Of a DNA stretch of 64,000 nucleotides, positions 36,271-48,165 are shown in pieces. This stretch comes from Serinus canaria (Eukaryota > Chordata > Aves > Passeriformes > Fringillidae). The notes below the pieces were generated by a model. It did not search any database, had not been told where the DNA came from, and saw nothing but the letters and a program-made list of their open reading frames with translations. The DNA is taken from contig NC_066314.1 in assembly GCF_022539315.1 (NCBI RefSeq), forward strand, positions 48,359,180-48,423,179, in the 5' to 3' direction. The translations under genes were made by a program, and so were the position numbers. Numbering within the stretch: position 1 is the first letter of the stretch; the number at the start of each line of letters is the position of its first letter.

Positions 36271-36310
36271 GCTGCTAAGAAATTTAGTGAGCTATTAAGA
36301 AATTTAGCTG
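36271..36310. repeat. 20-bp imperfect tandem duplication
   Basis: Two 20-bp copies share TAAGAAATTTAG and differ at a few positions elsewhere. Confidence 0.8.
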
Positions 36311-37674
36311 ATGCATTTTGAGTTAATAAATGTCTTCCTTCAAGTGGGAACTTCTCACTTATCTTGGGGTTGCACAGCTGTTGAAAGCTGTTGAGCTTGT
36401 TAAATCTCCTTTCTTCAATATGGTTTATCTTTGTTGTTGTTGTCCTTCAGACATGTTAAAAAAGTTCAGAGATGATCTGCCAGTTGCGATGGCAATCTGC
36501 TTAAACATTTGAACAATCCAAAGTGTTTGTAGAAGGTATCTTGTGCAGTGAAACTGCTTCTGTGACAATTTGCCAAATTCAAGGTATGAGGAAGATTCAA
36601 GCTGAGTGGCAGTGGGAGGGGAGGAGATGGTAAGTAGGAGACTTGCTGGAAGCTGCCTATCTGTGTCAAAGGGTCTCCTGTTTGCAGTTCTAGACAGGCA
36701 CTGCTGACTCACAGCTGAACTAACTACTTATGCTGAGAGTTTTTAACAGATTAACTCTTTCTGTAGCTTTTGCTAAACAGACTTGGCTTATCTGTAGGTA
36801 TCTGTAGAAAAATATCACATGGATTTGTACCGTGTTTGTTGTGACAGACTGCAGTTCTGGAACATAAACTATTAGCTGAGTTAAAATAGAAATGTCTTTG
36901 GCTTGTGAAGCATCATGGAATTATGTATCCCATGGGAAAATTGCAAAGGCAGTCCTGTATATGCATGGTGCCATATGCCCTAGGACAGCAGATTCCTTTT
37001 AATTTTTTTTTTTTCCCCTTCTCTGAAATGGAGAGCAGCCAGATGCAGTTTCTGGGGGTTTTCTCGTTGGTTTTGGTTTGTTTCAGATCCAGACTTCTCT
37101 TCATATTTTCCCTTATCACAGCTACACGTTCTCCTGGAAGGGTAGGTACACCTGGACACCTGGGTGTAAAGACCATGAACAACTTGACTGAACAGCTGCT
37201 GTTAAGTTACACAATTAAAGTGCAATAAAAGATATTAAGGATATAGAATTCCAGTATGAAGCATTTGAACAGATAGCTAGGAAACAATTTTTTGCCACTT
37301 TGGTGGAAGGAAACCTTATGTGGTAAGGTGTTAGTAAACTATTTTGACACAGTTATTATGTTCTGTTCAGGCATCAAGCTTAATGGGACATTTAAGGTAC
37401 AGTTATTTAATTTGTGCTTCAGTGTGAATTTTCTACCCCAGATTTACATTCCTTCTGCTTTTCTACCCATGTTCATCAAGACCTCAACTTTAACTATGAG
37501 AGATTACCTGTGACTGACTCATTTGTTGCCACACAGGCCAGAAAAGGGCTATTATGGAGTCATCTGAAGCTCTTCAGTATATCTTGATTTTTGTCAGTCA
37601 CCCATACTAAGATGCTAAGATAACTTATCGCAGCCCTTAGGGCAGGGTTAGAGCAGGCCCCCATGAATGCATGT

Positions 37675-37789
37675 ACAAAAAACAAACAAACAAAAAAACC
37701 CCAAAAAACCCAAACAAACAAACAAACCCACCCAGGTGATATATATATATCTTAGGTAGTTTGATCATTTCTTTAAAAAAAAAAAAAAA
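37675..37789. repeat. Low-complexity (CAAA)n, (AT)n and poly-A cluster
   Basis: An A- and C-rich CAAA-type stretch (37,675-37,733) is followed by six AT units (37,739-37,750) and a run of 15 A (37,775-37,789). Open frames read from the opposite strand here are artefacts of the repeat. Confidence 0.9.
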
Positions 37790-40700
37790 GTCCTCCTTAA
37801 CTTTCATTTGAAATGACAATAATTGCTCCACTAACTTATTGATTCTCTCTCTTGACGTGTTTTCTCCAGATGAATTCATAGTTATCTTTGTCCAGGGCTT
37901 ATGAAAAGCATTGTGTTAGAATCCTCAGACACTCCTGTTTTTTTCTCACTGTGGGGTTGTTTAAGATGAGGTAACATTCTTTCCAATGAACTGTTGCATT
38001 TTATGATTACTGGTTTGGAGTGAACTTGCACCAGCTTGCTGGTGTTTGGGGTTTACTTGATCTGGGATGCTTGCCTTCCACAAAGTGCCATCTGTGTTAT
38101 TGGGAGAGATTCTAGTTGGAATGTGTGGAATTTCAGTATGACTCAAGCCATATAAAAGGCATGTGCTTTAGGTTTGGGAAGGTTCTCCTGTTACTGCTGT
38201 ACAAAGAATGGGATAAATAGTTGCTATGTAAGCTGTTGGTGATTATACTTAGAAATTGCAGAGCTGAACTTTTAAAATGGTTTTAAAGACCTAATCTAGT
38301 GCCTGTGTTCTTATGCCCATTTACTATTAAAATACATGAGTATTAGGGCACTTTATTTGATTTTAAATAATTGTGTAGGTGATTTGCTCCTACAATTCTT
38401 TTATAAGGCTGTACATTCCTCTCTCCCACCTCTGCTATCCCTTTCCCATTTTGAATTGTCATTACACTGAATACAGTTAGATTCAAATATTTCAAATATA
38501 ACTTTTTATAAGGGGTTTGCAAATTTTATTATTGTCTTCCTGTTATTCTGACTTTAAACACAAAACCAATTTCTTAAAATCATGTCGTAAACTGTCATTT
38601 TAAAAAGTAAATTATGTGACTCATGAACTCATTTGAGAAGCTAGGCATGATTACTTATAAACAAGGGATAGTATTTTTTTCCCAAGAGAGGGCTTTAAAG
38701 AGATGAGAATATTCTGAAATTTTCTCAGTTTTTGAGTCCTGGTGGGTTTTTGTTTGTTTGTTTTTGGTTTGTTGAGGTTTTTTTCCCTAGTATACAACTG
38801 CCTTCTGGAGACTCATAGTTACGTTTAATTACCAAGTGGTGGTTACTGCCTCATCCAGAACTTAGATGTGAAGAAGATTAAGTCTGTATTGTAGCAAAAG
38901 GACCAAGACAGGAAATATATAGCTTTCTCTGATGTCCTTCACATGCATTCCAGTGAGGTTTGCTGTTTTCTCTTGTGTGAGAGTAAGGAGAATGGTTGTT
39001 AGAACAAAAACAACCAGTCTGTCTTGGATAGATTTGTGTTACAAGACTTTGTGTTCCCAGGAGACTATAAATTTAGCATGCTGTCTGAAAGTTTCTGATA
39101 GAGCTATGAGATCCAGAGCATGACAGAAATGACTGGCCTGTTACTGAGGGGAGCTCCCAAACAACTGAGAAGGGGTAATCTCCTTGAAATATTTTAAACA
39201 AACTTTTAAATAATGATGGGGGAATAGCGGAGCTGGAAAGAATGATGCCAAAGGCAGTTTTAACAAGTAAGGTCTCAAAAAAGTTTTTGTTCCTTATCAG
39301 GGTAACAAGACTAACACCCTTTTACAATCACTGGCTCATAATATTACTCTCCCTTTTGTTTTTCCTCTCTAGTTGCTTTCTTGCTTCAGTTTGCCTCTGA
39401 GGTTTCAAGGTTCAGCGCTGCTGGATAGACGTTAGACGTACAATTTGATAGCTGTTTAAAAAACATTCTTTTTTCATGAATTTAAACTGCTTGCTAAGCA
39501 AGTCAGGCCCAGATCTGGGCAGCTGTTTTGTCTGTGTAAGGACTTCATTTTCTGGTTTTGCTGTTTTGAGTGTTAAGGGCAGTAATGGGGAAAGGAAGCC
39601 TGGCTCTTGAAAGGGAGAATGCCATTCAGCAGGATTCTCAATGTGTTCTACTTAAACAGAGAGCGACTGCTCCATGAGGGAAAGATTGCACTAGTTCACA
39701 ATAGTCACTTGCTGTTAGTGCTTAGCCAGCTGTATCCTAGCTTTGGGACCTTTGCTGCTTCTGTAATGTGTGGCTTTCTAGAACTCATTTTTATTGGAAT
39801 ACCATCAGCCACTTCTGGAGCTGCAGCCCCGACCCTGCCACGATCAATACATTGCCACAAAATATAATGAAGGAATCTGTTGGAATACATCTGGTAGTGC
39901 AGTCTTCATCTTCCTTGCTGCTCAAATGACCAACATCCTGTTTAATGCTTCAAATTCCATCTGCCTCTTCGTGGTCACCGACAGTGCACACGTGCATACT
40001 TCAGAGAGTTAAGTGATGTTCCTGGAAACTGTAGGAAAGATTTCCTTTCCACTTGGGTCATACTGCTTCCTTTTATATTTCCATGTATCACAACACAAAC
40101 AAGCATACCTTCTGCTAAAAATGGGTGTTTCCTGTATTTACGATGCATATGAATATTCAGAGTAGGTGGGTAAAGAGTTATTTCTGTCACTGGTGTCTCT
40201 GAATGCTCAGGATATAGTGCACTGCTGCAGTTCCTTTTCATAAAGATTGCATGCAAGAAGGAACATTTTAGGCCTGGGATTTTTGCCTGCTCTGGCTGCA
40301 GATGCGGGACTGCAAAGGTGGCGTTTGAGTTCGAGAGAAACCCCAACGAGCCGATCCTTGTCCTTTTACAGCGCACTGCTGATGTACGGAGTGTGACAAC
40401 CAGATACATACAATATCATCACTTTAAGGGGTTTTCCTGCATTGTTTAAAGCTGCTAAATGAATTTCTCCTGCCTCCTTTAAAGTTCCAGGTGTGTTTGT
40501 GTGTGGGAAGGAAGATATGCTGCTGAAACCTGCCATGCTCTTCCCTCAGCAGTCGAGCAGCTGTTGGGGAGTTCTTGTATCTCAGTGGTAAAGAAGTCCT
40601 GAACTTATTTCATGTTAGAGGGGTCAAAAAATAGGGCTTAAGCAGTTTTGCGCACCTAGCTACTCATTTTTATGCATACTGTTGTGGCAGGACAGGGATT

Positions 40701-41449
40701 CTGACTTGCTAAATCCTTAAAAAGGGATTTAAAATCTAAAAGTTTGTATCTAAGATGTGCACATCTCAGTATATTTTAGGGCTTGGTACAAATATATGCG
40801 GTTACTTACCTAGATGACCTAAAGAGAAATGATGATGAGCCTTGTGGAAAGATGGGGAATAAGGGTATAATTCTCTGGGGACAGAAGTGTTGGAATTAGT
40901 TTGTTAAGATAATTAAATTATCTGTTGGGCAAATTACTTGAGACTCTTTAGAGACCAAGACTGAATTTCCTTGGAGTTAGAATAATCCAGTGAGGAAAGA
41001 CTTAATTCTATTTTTATCTTTTAGTCAATAAATACTTGACTCTAAAATTTTTGTCCACTATCCCAAATAATCTGAAACTGATCATGTGGATGTGGGAAAC
41101 AAGACTGAGTTTTTTTAAACCCTAGTCTGCTTAGATGAAGGGAGTGATCCACGGTAGGAAAAGTCTGAATGACAAAGTGCAGGTTTTTTGACACTGCCAT
41201 CTGTTAGAGTAGCTCAGGTTTAGTGATCAGCAAGGGGAATTGATTAGGGGAGTAGTTTAGTTATTGAGAAAAAGGACTGGCAAAGACTGAAGAAAAGTGA
41301 CTGATCTATCAGCAGGATGTGTATGTCTTTGGCCATGTTGTTTCAAAGCTGAGGATATCTGCATGTTTATGTTAACACTGGGTCTCCTTGTCCTTGGAAC
41401 GAAATTGCCTCATCAGCAGAGCCCCTTAGGGGATTGCAAGTCTGCCCAA

Positions 41450-41473
41450 GACGTCATCCTCCTCTTATAAAAG
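41450..41473 (+). promoter_or_regulatory. MRTFA: CRE-like site plus TATA box, candidate promoter of short MRTFA
   Basis: GACGTCAT (41,450-41,457, seven of eight bases of the CRE palindrome when the preceding base is counted) lies 8 bp before a canonical TATA box, TATAAAAG (41,466-41,473). A start about 30 bp further on, near 41,496, would give a 5' leader of roughly 350 bases ahead of the short-isoform ATG. A pyrimidine-rich stretch and a GC box (GGGGCGG, near 41,541) follow. A second TATA box nearer the ATG (41,798) competes with this assignment. Confidence 0.4.
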
Positions 41474-41797
41474 GGGAAAACTGCCAGTTCTGGTGTCTCT
41501 GACCCCTTCCTCCCCCCTCCCTTCCACTTACAGAGCATCAAGGGGCGGACCTTTCTTCTGCAAACTTCACATCTTGCTCTCCCGTGGAGTATTCATATTT
41601 CTCCTAGCAGTAATTTGATCTTGGGCTGTTCCAACTTGCCTGTAGTGAATAAGCAGAGGACTGCATATTGGAAGACTTGAGTTTTCTCACTAGGCAGAGT
41701 TTTCTGATAGAAGGATGACAATGTCTTGCAGGTTTTGAATGAGATTAAAGTTGAGAGGTCCTCTTGGATTATTTTTTTTCTTTAACATATCTGTGTC

Positions 41798-41806
41798 TAT
41801 ATAAAG
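41798..41806 (+). promoter_or_regulatory. MRTFA: Proximal TATA box upstream of the short MRTFA start codon
   Basis: TATATAAAG lies 51 bases before the ATG at 41,849. Used as a TATA box it would place the start near 41,828 and leave a leader of only about 20 bases. It may be the main promoter of the short isoform or a chance match in AT-rich DNA. Confidence 0.35.
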
Positions 41807-41848
41807 AGAGGTCTTGAAGGGCTTGTAAGTGTTGAGAAGAGAATCAAC

Positions 41849-41894
41849 ATGACCCTGCTGGAACCAGAAATGCAGATGACAACACTCCAATCAG
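41849..41894 (+). CDS. MRTFA: MRTFA, first coding exon of the short isoform (partial gene)
   Basis: The exon encodes MTLLEPEMQMTTLQS and then the first base of a codon, before a donor CAG followed by GTACCA at 41,895. The mammalian short isoform starts MTLLEPEMLMMAVQS (from memory), so length, phase and 10 of 15 residues agree. Myocardin also begins MTLL, pointing to a shared ancestral first exon. The ATG has A at -3, and an in-frame TAA at 41,783-41,785 shows that it is the first possible start. The phase-1 end is the same as that of the long-isoform exon at 33,671-33,932, so both join the downstream RPEL1 exon in frame. The short form lacks the acidic long N-terminus but keeps all RPEL motifs. 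The two forms are reported to be regulated differently (established knowledge, from memory). Confidence 0.85.
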
Positions 41895-43348
41895 GTACCA
41901 CTCCAAACATATCCTGTGGTTAATTTTTACTAGTGAATCATGGTTGCTGAACTATATAGGAAGTGCCAGGAGGCTGTGTGACTTCAGATAAAGACAAATT
42001 AGAGAACTGTGGTGATTTCTTGTGCAGGTTGCAGATGGGTACTTTTTGGATGTTAAGTACTGTTCAATTTAGAGCCTCATCAGAGATAAAATTATCTCTC
42101 TTGTCTTCCCTAGTTGGTCTCCATTGTTAAATTTACGTGGCTTTCGAAGATTACAAAACTTCAGTCAAAGCTAAGACTTGTTCTAAGGACTTGTACCTCC
42201 ATTTAGCTTCTAACTGATTTATGTGTTTTTACAATTAAATATTTTCTGATTTAAACATAATCTTGATACTTTGGAGAGATTTTAAATTGTGTAGTTTGGG
42301 AAAAACTTGTATTAGAAACTTTCCAATATTTCTTTTACGTCTTGAAAGTCTGTTTCCTTGAGAATGGCAGTGGTATTTTGTTTGCATGGTTCATTTGTAA
42401 GTACTGTGGCCTCCTGGTGATACTGTGCTCACCCATTAGATATGTACAGGGTTGCATTTCTCACATGTAAGCCATGCTCCAATGAGAATTATCTGTTAAT
42501 GGGAGCATGAGATACTTCTGTAGGCTGTTTTTATCTGAGGCTCCAGCACATTATGTAGTCATGAAAATAAATACATATGCAGATATGAATGGCCTTTGTT
42601 CTGTGGATGGGAAGTGAGACTGTAACCTTGGTAAAATTTGATTACAAGGTTGTAGTAGCCTTGTTTGGGTTTGTGTGCTCTTAATCTCTTGAGTAGCATT
42701 GTCTGAAAAGCAGCACAAAGGTAATGCCAAAAGTGTGAAGACATACTTGTTCCTGAAAGTCAAATGCTTTTTCATTTCCTTAAGTAGTGACTGGGAAAAA
42801 GACAAGTAAAACAATAATTTCTTAGTTTAATTTTCCCCCCTAAAATTGCTGTCAAAATTGCTGGGTTTTGTTTGGGTATTTTTGTTTTGTTTTGTTTTTT
42901 AGGTTTTTTTTCCTGAATTGACCATGTTAATTTCCCTAACTTAATTTTGTGTGTTTCTAAAATATCTGTGAAGATTTTTTTTTTATGTCTCTGAAGATCC
43001 TGTATGACCTTTCTTTTATAGTCCTGACATATTCTTTGTTGTTTAGAGAACCACAGTATGTTTTTTTGTATCTCCTGTTGTAGATAAGAAAGGCAGGCCT
43101 AGATCTTAGGTAGTCTTTGTCCCAATTCAGAAGAGGGTTTGTATGTAATCATTCCTCTAGTTGTACTCTTGCAGTTTGTGAATTTTGGAGGTGAGGTTTG
43201 GACACTAACAAGGTGTTTGGTATTGGACAGGATGCATATGGCAGGGTAGTATCTAATCTGGCTTTGCTGGGAAGAAAGCTCTTATGTGAAGGCCTGAAAA
43301 AAGATGTTGACTTTAACATGCTTTGTTTCTAATAAGTTTTTTAATTCA

Positions 43349-43364
43349 CCCCCCCACCCCCCCC
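43349..43364. repeat. Poly-C tract with one interruption
   Basis: Seven C, one A and eight C. This is low complexity. An 11-C run also occurs at 13,054-13,064. Confidence 0.9.
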
Positions 43365-43572
43365 AAGAACAGCCATGAAATTTGTATTTCAGGGTTCTTG
43401 TTACTGAGTTTGTGCCTTATATTCTCAGGAAGGTGACATAATTAAGTAACACTTGTTAAAATTAGGAAAACTGTCTTCTTATTAGTATTGCTTTTTCTCA
43501 AAACTTTATGTGGCTGTGTTTCTTGTCTCTTCCAAATTATGGTAACTCCTGAGGCTTTCATTTAATTCTGAG

Positions 43573-43591
43573 AGTGGGAGTTTCTCCCACT
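43573..43591. repeat. Perfect 8-bp inverted repeat with 3-base loop
   Basis: AGTGGGAG and CTCCCACT flank TTT. It is a small possible cruciform or RNA hairpin with no recognised function. Confidence 0.8.
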
Positions 43592-46180
43592 AAGGAGTGC
43601 TTGTATGGAGCTTTTGCTTAAGTCCCCTAACCCTAGTCCTAGATTATGCAGTGACATTCTGTAATGTTGAGGCAATTTCCTGGCAAGTTTAGCTTACCTT
43701 AATGAAGGATACAGATTTATTGCACCTCTTCCATCAGCAGCCACTCTCTTCTCTTCTGGATCAACCACTGCTGGACAAATCTTAAGCAAGAAGCAGGTGA
43801 ATGTTTACATAAATGGATTCACAAGATTGGTGGGGAAATGGAGTGTGACAACAGGAACATGAACATTATAAGTTTTAAAGGTCTGTCTTGAATAATGGAA
43901 GTGTATTACAAGCTTCTAGATAAGGAAAACAGCTACTTGATGATGAGGCCAATTTGTTCAGCTGTAATATTTAGAGACTTCAGATGTTGTTGGTGGCTGC
44001 TCTTGTTTGGCTTAGTGAGGTAGTTGTGTGTTGGGTAAACTATTTGAGACTTCAGAGGCTGAAATTGGATCTCCTGTCTGTTGAGAGCTAGAATGAGGAA
44101 AATGACTTAGCTGAGGAAAGACTTAACTTCTCAAATCTTCTTCATCCTGAAGTTCATCTCCAGAAGCCGTACTGGAAAAATGGAAGATGGAAACTGTTGT
44201 CCCAGTCAACTCCTCAAAGTTTCCAAACATCCACTGAAGAAAGAGGAGAATCATGGCCTAAGCTGGGTAAATAAATTACCTTGCTAGAATTTACACAGCT
44301 TGCACTCCATAGACCAAAACTTCTTCAAGACTGCAGGTCATGAGGCTGTCCTTATTTACTGCTTGGGTATTGGTGGGAGTCCACTCAAGAAGGAGGAGTA
44401 GCTGAAGCCATTGCTGACCCAGGACAAAGTGTCTGTATTCCATGTTGGTGGGTGCATGAAAAGCAACTCCTTTGATGCTAAAGGTGAGAAAACATTCTTA
44501 ATGTTTTGGAGAAAGAACTGAGGGGGACATTATAGCTTTACTCTTCTGGGAGCAGAATAGCTTAAGCAGAGAGATACTGTTTCTTCAGAACAAAGAATAA
44601 CTGAAGCAAGAACAATATGAACAGTGAGGTGCATACTGTATTAACCAGAGAAAAATTAAAAACACCTGTCAAACTGAACAAAAGGAGGAGTAAATAAACA
44701 GTGCCAGTGATGACAGCGGAGGAAGGAAAAAGTAAAAGTGGAAATCAAGCTGAAAAGACATTCCAAAAAAGCAGTAGACCCAGAAAGAAAAAAAAAAAGG
44801 CAAAAATATGACCAAAAAGGTAACTGCTCTATTTGACATCTCACTGGATGACTAAACTTATTTAAAGAACTGGTATTACTGCTCCAATCATTCAAAAAGC
44901 AGACATACACAGTGGGGTGAAATTCCACGTTCAGTTTCACAGTTTTGGAACCAGCCCTGTGCCAGTTTGTGTGTTTTCATTCTGCTGACAATGAAGCTGA
45001 TGTGCAGATCTGTACCAAGCTCTTAGCAGTGGGAGCTCTCTCTTTAGTGTTTTTTTTAATCCCAGAGTCACTTAGCTTTTTTGCTGCCTTGACTCTTTCA
45101 GAATCTGAATCATTTGTTTTCTTTATATTTATTTGCTGATTCCAAAAGCTTGCTGTTTCCTTCCCATTATCTACTTCAACCTGATCTCCCTATGTAGCCT
45201 CTTTTTTTGTTCTCCTGAAGCCTTTTTGTTATTTGTTTCATTATCTAATTATCCCATATAGAGATCTTGCAAATTCTTTTGCTGTTGGTCACTCTTCAGT
45301 CAGGATGTGGACTAAATAGTTTTTGTTCTTACCTGGCTTTGTAACAACTGGCCACTGAAGGAATGAACGATGAATGTTGTGTTTTCTTTTCCCTTTTTTT
45401 TTTTTTTTTTAATGGAGAGGCAAGAGTGCTAGAGGCATACTTTATTTTGAACACAATCTACAATTTAGTGACACTTAAGTGTTTTTGAACAGCCACATGA
45501 GGGACTCATGCAACTGGGGAAATCTCAGGAGTTTTGGGTGTGCTGCTGGCCTCCACATGCAAGTTCTGTGTTCAGATAACAAACTTTCAAATATAATTAC
45601 TCTTCTTTTTAATTTTATTTGGTTTTGTCACAAATTCCTTTTTATGGCTTTTGTCCAGGTGGCTGGGCAGAAGTGTGCATGCTGTACACATTCAGAGGTG
45701 CAACCAGCCAGAGAGAGAGAAACCCTAAATTTCAAGATAATTTTTTGCCAATGTTTTGCATGGATGGAGAAGAGTTATGGCCTCTTAGGGTCATGTGGAG
45801 TCTAGCAGTGCATTGCCAGAATTAATGGATGCTAGCACTTGGACAAATGGCTACTTCTGGTAATGAATTCTATTTCCTTATGGTTTTGCTCTATGAAAAA
45901 CCTTTGTTCGCTGTTCTGGGTAGCTTTGGTTTGTTTCAGTGCACAACGATGTTGTTTGCACTGTCTTGGTATAGATTGAACGTTAATAATTGTCCCATTT
46001 TAATCTTCTTTCTGTGAGTATACTGAAAAAAATTAAGATTGTTCAGTGTAGGGTAGTCTGTTGAATAGCATCTTTGGGTTTTGATATGTTTGTTCTGTTG
46101 ACCTGCTGAAAAAAACCTTAAAGTCTATTAGATATCAAGACAGGTATGCAAACCCAGAAGCAGGTGGTTCTAAACTGTCA

Positions 46181-46215
46181 GAAGTTTGGTTTAGATGAAG
46201 TTTGGTTTAGATGAA
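46181..46215. repeat. 16-bp tandem duplication
   Basis: Two identical copies of GAAGTTTGGTTTAGAT are followed by the first bases of a third. Confidence 0.9.
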
Positions 46216-48124
46216 CAAGAGGGTTTTTTCCATGCATATTTAGGGAACAAAAGAAGAGCTGTTTTGAAGTCAGCACTGTAAATGAGCACAGAAATAATTT
46301 AGTTCTCTGTAGTGGATAAAACTTGACTTCTGTGGTCTAATTTGCTTTGTATCCAACTGATTCTCAAAAAGGAACAATTCTTTCAGCTAAAAATTAGTGT
46401 TATTTTGAATCAAATGCAAGACTTCTCTCATTTTCTGGGGAAAGGTTGGATTTTTGAGCTACTTTAGCAGATTAGGGATGTATTAAATTCAGTTTAGGAA
46501 AAAGCAGTGCTGATCCCTTCATTCTTTCTTTCAAAACACAACTCCCAGGCTCTTTTTCTTCCCTCTTTATAGGATTTAAGTTGAAGTGCTTTAGGGATGT
46601 CAGCTGCTAAACTGCTTTTAATGGGAAGAAAGGGGACAGACAGCATATCTGTGTATTCTTAGAAGGGATATGTCCCCCTCCTCAGCTCTTTCAGGAGTGA
46701 CAAATATCAGAGCTGCAGTTTGTGGTTGGTGTTCTCATTCCTGTTTTAAATAGATTTGAAATTCAGTATTGGCTTTTAGTACACGAGGAATGACCTTTCC
46801 TTGATGCAGTAAAATGCCTTCTAACTTCATCTTGTCTTTTTCAAGCATCACTTAAAAAGATTTTTTTTTCCTTGCTGTTGTTTTCATTTTCTAATGATGA
46901 GAGGATTTTGTAGTTGTGGGGTTTTTTGCATTTTGATTTGTTTGAATAGTAGAACTTAATTTTCTTCTCTTTTCTTCCTCCCTCCCTCCAACTTGGAATT
47001 TCAAGATTGCAATGTGCTCTTGAATCAACACAATTGGGATTTTGGTTTTGGATGGAGGGTGGAGCTGAGGGGAGAACATTCCTGGCTCTATAGTTTGCAT
47101 CATCACTACTTTAAAAATAGAACTTTTGATTTCTGTTTGGAATCGATGGCATTTGGAAATGTAACCTTTTGTATCTGGGTGGCGAGTTCCTGGGGAGTGT
47201 AAAGAGTTCCCCTGTTACTGGTACAGCTCCCTGGGTGTGTATATTCTGAGTAGTGATAAAATGACTCTTCACTGGCTTTTAACCAGAATCCTGCATGTGA
47301 TTCAAAGACTGAACAAAGTTATGTGAGCCTCATCGTCATCATGCAGTGGGAATTCTTTCCGAAGCAGCAAATGGGATGTTCCTGAAGTCAGCTTTAAATA
47401 TGGAAATTGTGCAGTTTGCAGCTCTAGCACAAAAAATTCTGGGTTGGCTGTTACGAGATGTGGAGAGAGGAGTGCACAGCTGTAAGCTGCACATTAGTGA
47501 GTTATTTCATTCATGAAAGATCTGAATATAATCTTTTGCTACCTTTTACCCTGTGATTAACTATTGAGTAAGCAAATCACAGTGTGGTTGTATTAGCCAA
47601 ACTAGAGTTAAAGGATTGTACTGAAACTAAATATATAAAGGATGCTTTTCTTTTTTTCTACTTTTTTTTTTTTTTGTGTCAAGAATGACAGTCTACAATA
47701 AAGAGTACTCATTAGAATAATTTAGTTGAGCAGTACCTGTTTCTGCTGACAACCTCAAAACAAGAAACTCCTGGAACTCTCTTTATCCCTGTAGTATTTG
47801 TTGAAGCATTAAATCATCTTTTGAAAATAATATTTTTATTTTCTCCATCTGCTTTGAGAATACTCTGTTTATTCTTTTTATACAGCAAGTGTTACCCTAT
47901 AGGTTAAGAAAGAGAGAGTAGGAAAACAACCATTCAGGCAGCTTTTTGCCCTTATCCCTTCTGTGAAGTAAGATTCACTTGCAGGGGGTCACAGACAGTC
48001 TGCACTTGTTCTAAAACAGTAAAGATGTGGTAGGCACAAAATGATTATTCACTGACTGCTTTGTCTCATAACCCTTCTTATGGGTCCAGCTTACTTTAAA
48101 ATCCAGCTTCTGAGAATTAACTTT

Positions 48125-48127
<3 letters not shown>

Positions 48128-48164
<37 letters not shown>
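48128..48164. repeat. (GT)n microsatellite
   Basis: About 18 uninterrupted GT units in the intron, likely polymorphic. Confidence 0.97.

Positions 48165-48165
<1 letters not shown>

Larger units (their letters stand above)
33933..41848 (+). other. MRTFA: MRTFA intron 3, first part, up to the short-isoform exon
   Basis: This is AT-rich intron relative to the long transcript and includes the upstream promoter region of the short transcript. It contains a STAT/AP-1 composite site (35,950-35,967), an inverted repeat (35,115-35,148), short tandem duplications and a CpG-rich pocket around 40,290-40,395. No further MRTFA exon was recognised. Confidence 0.6.
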
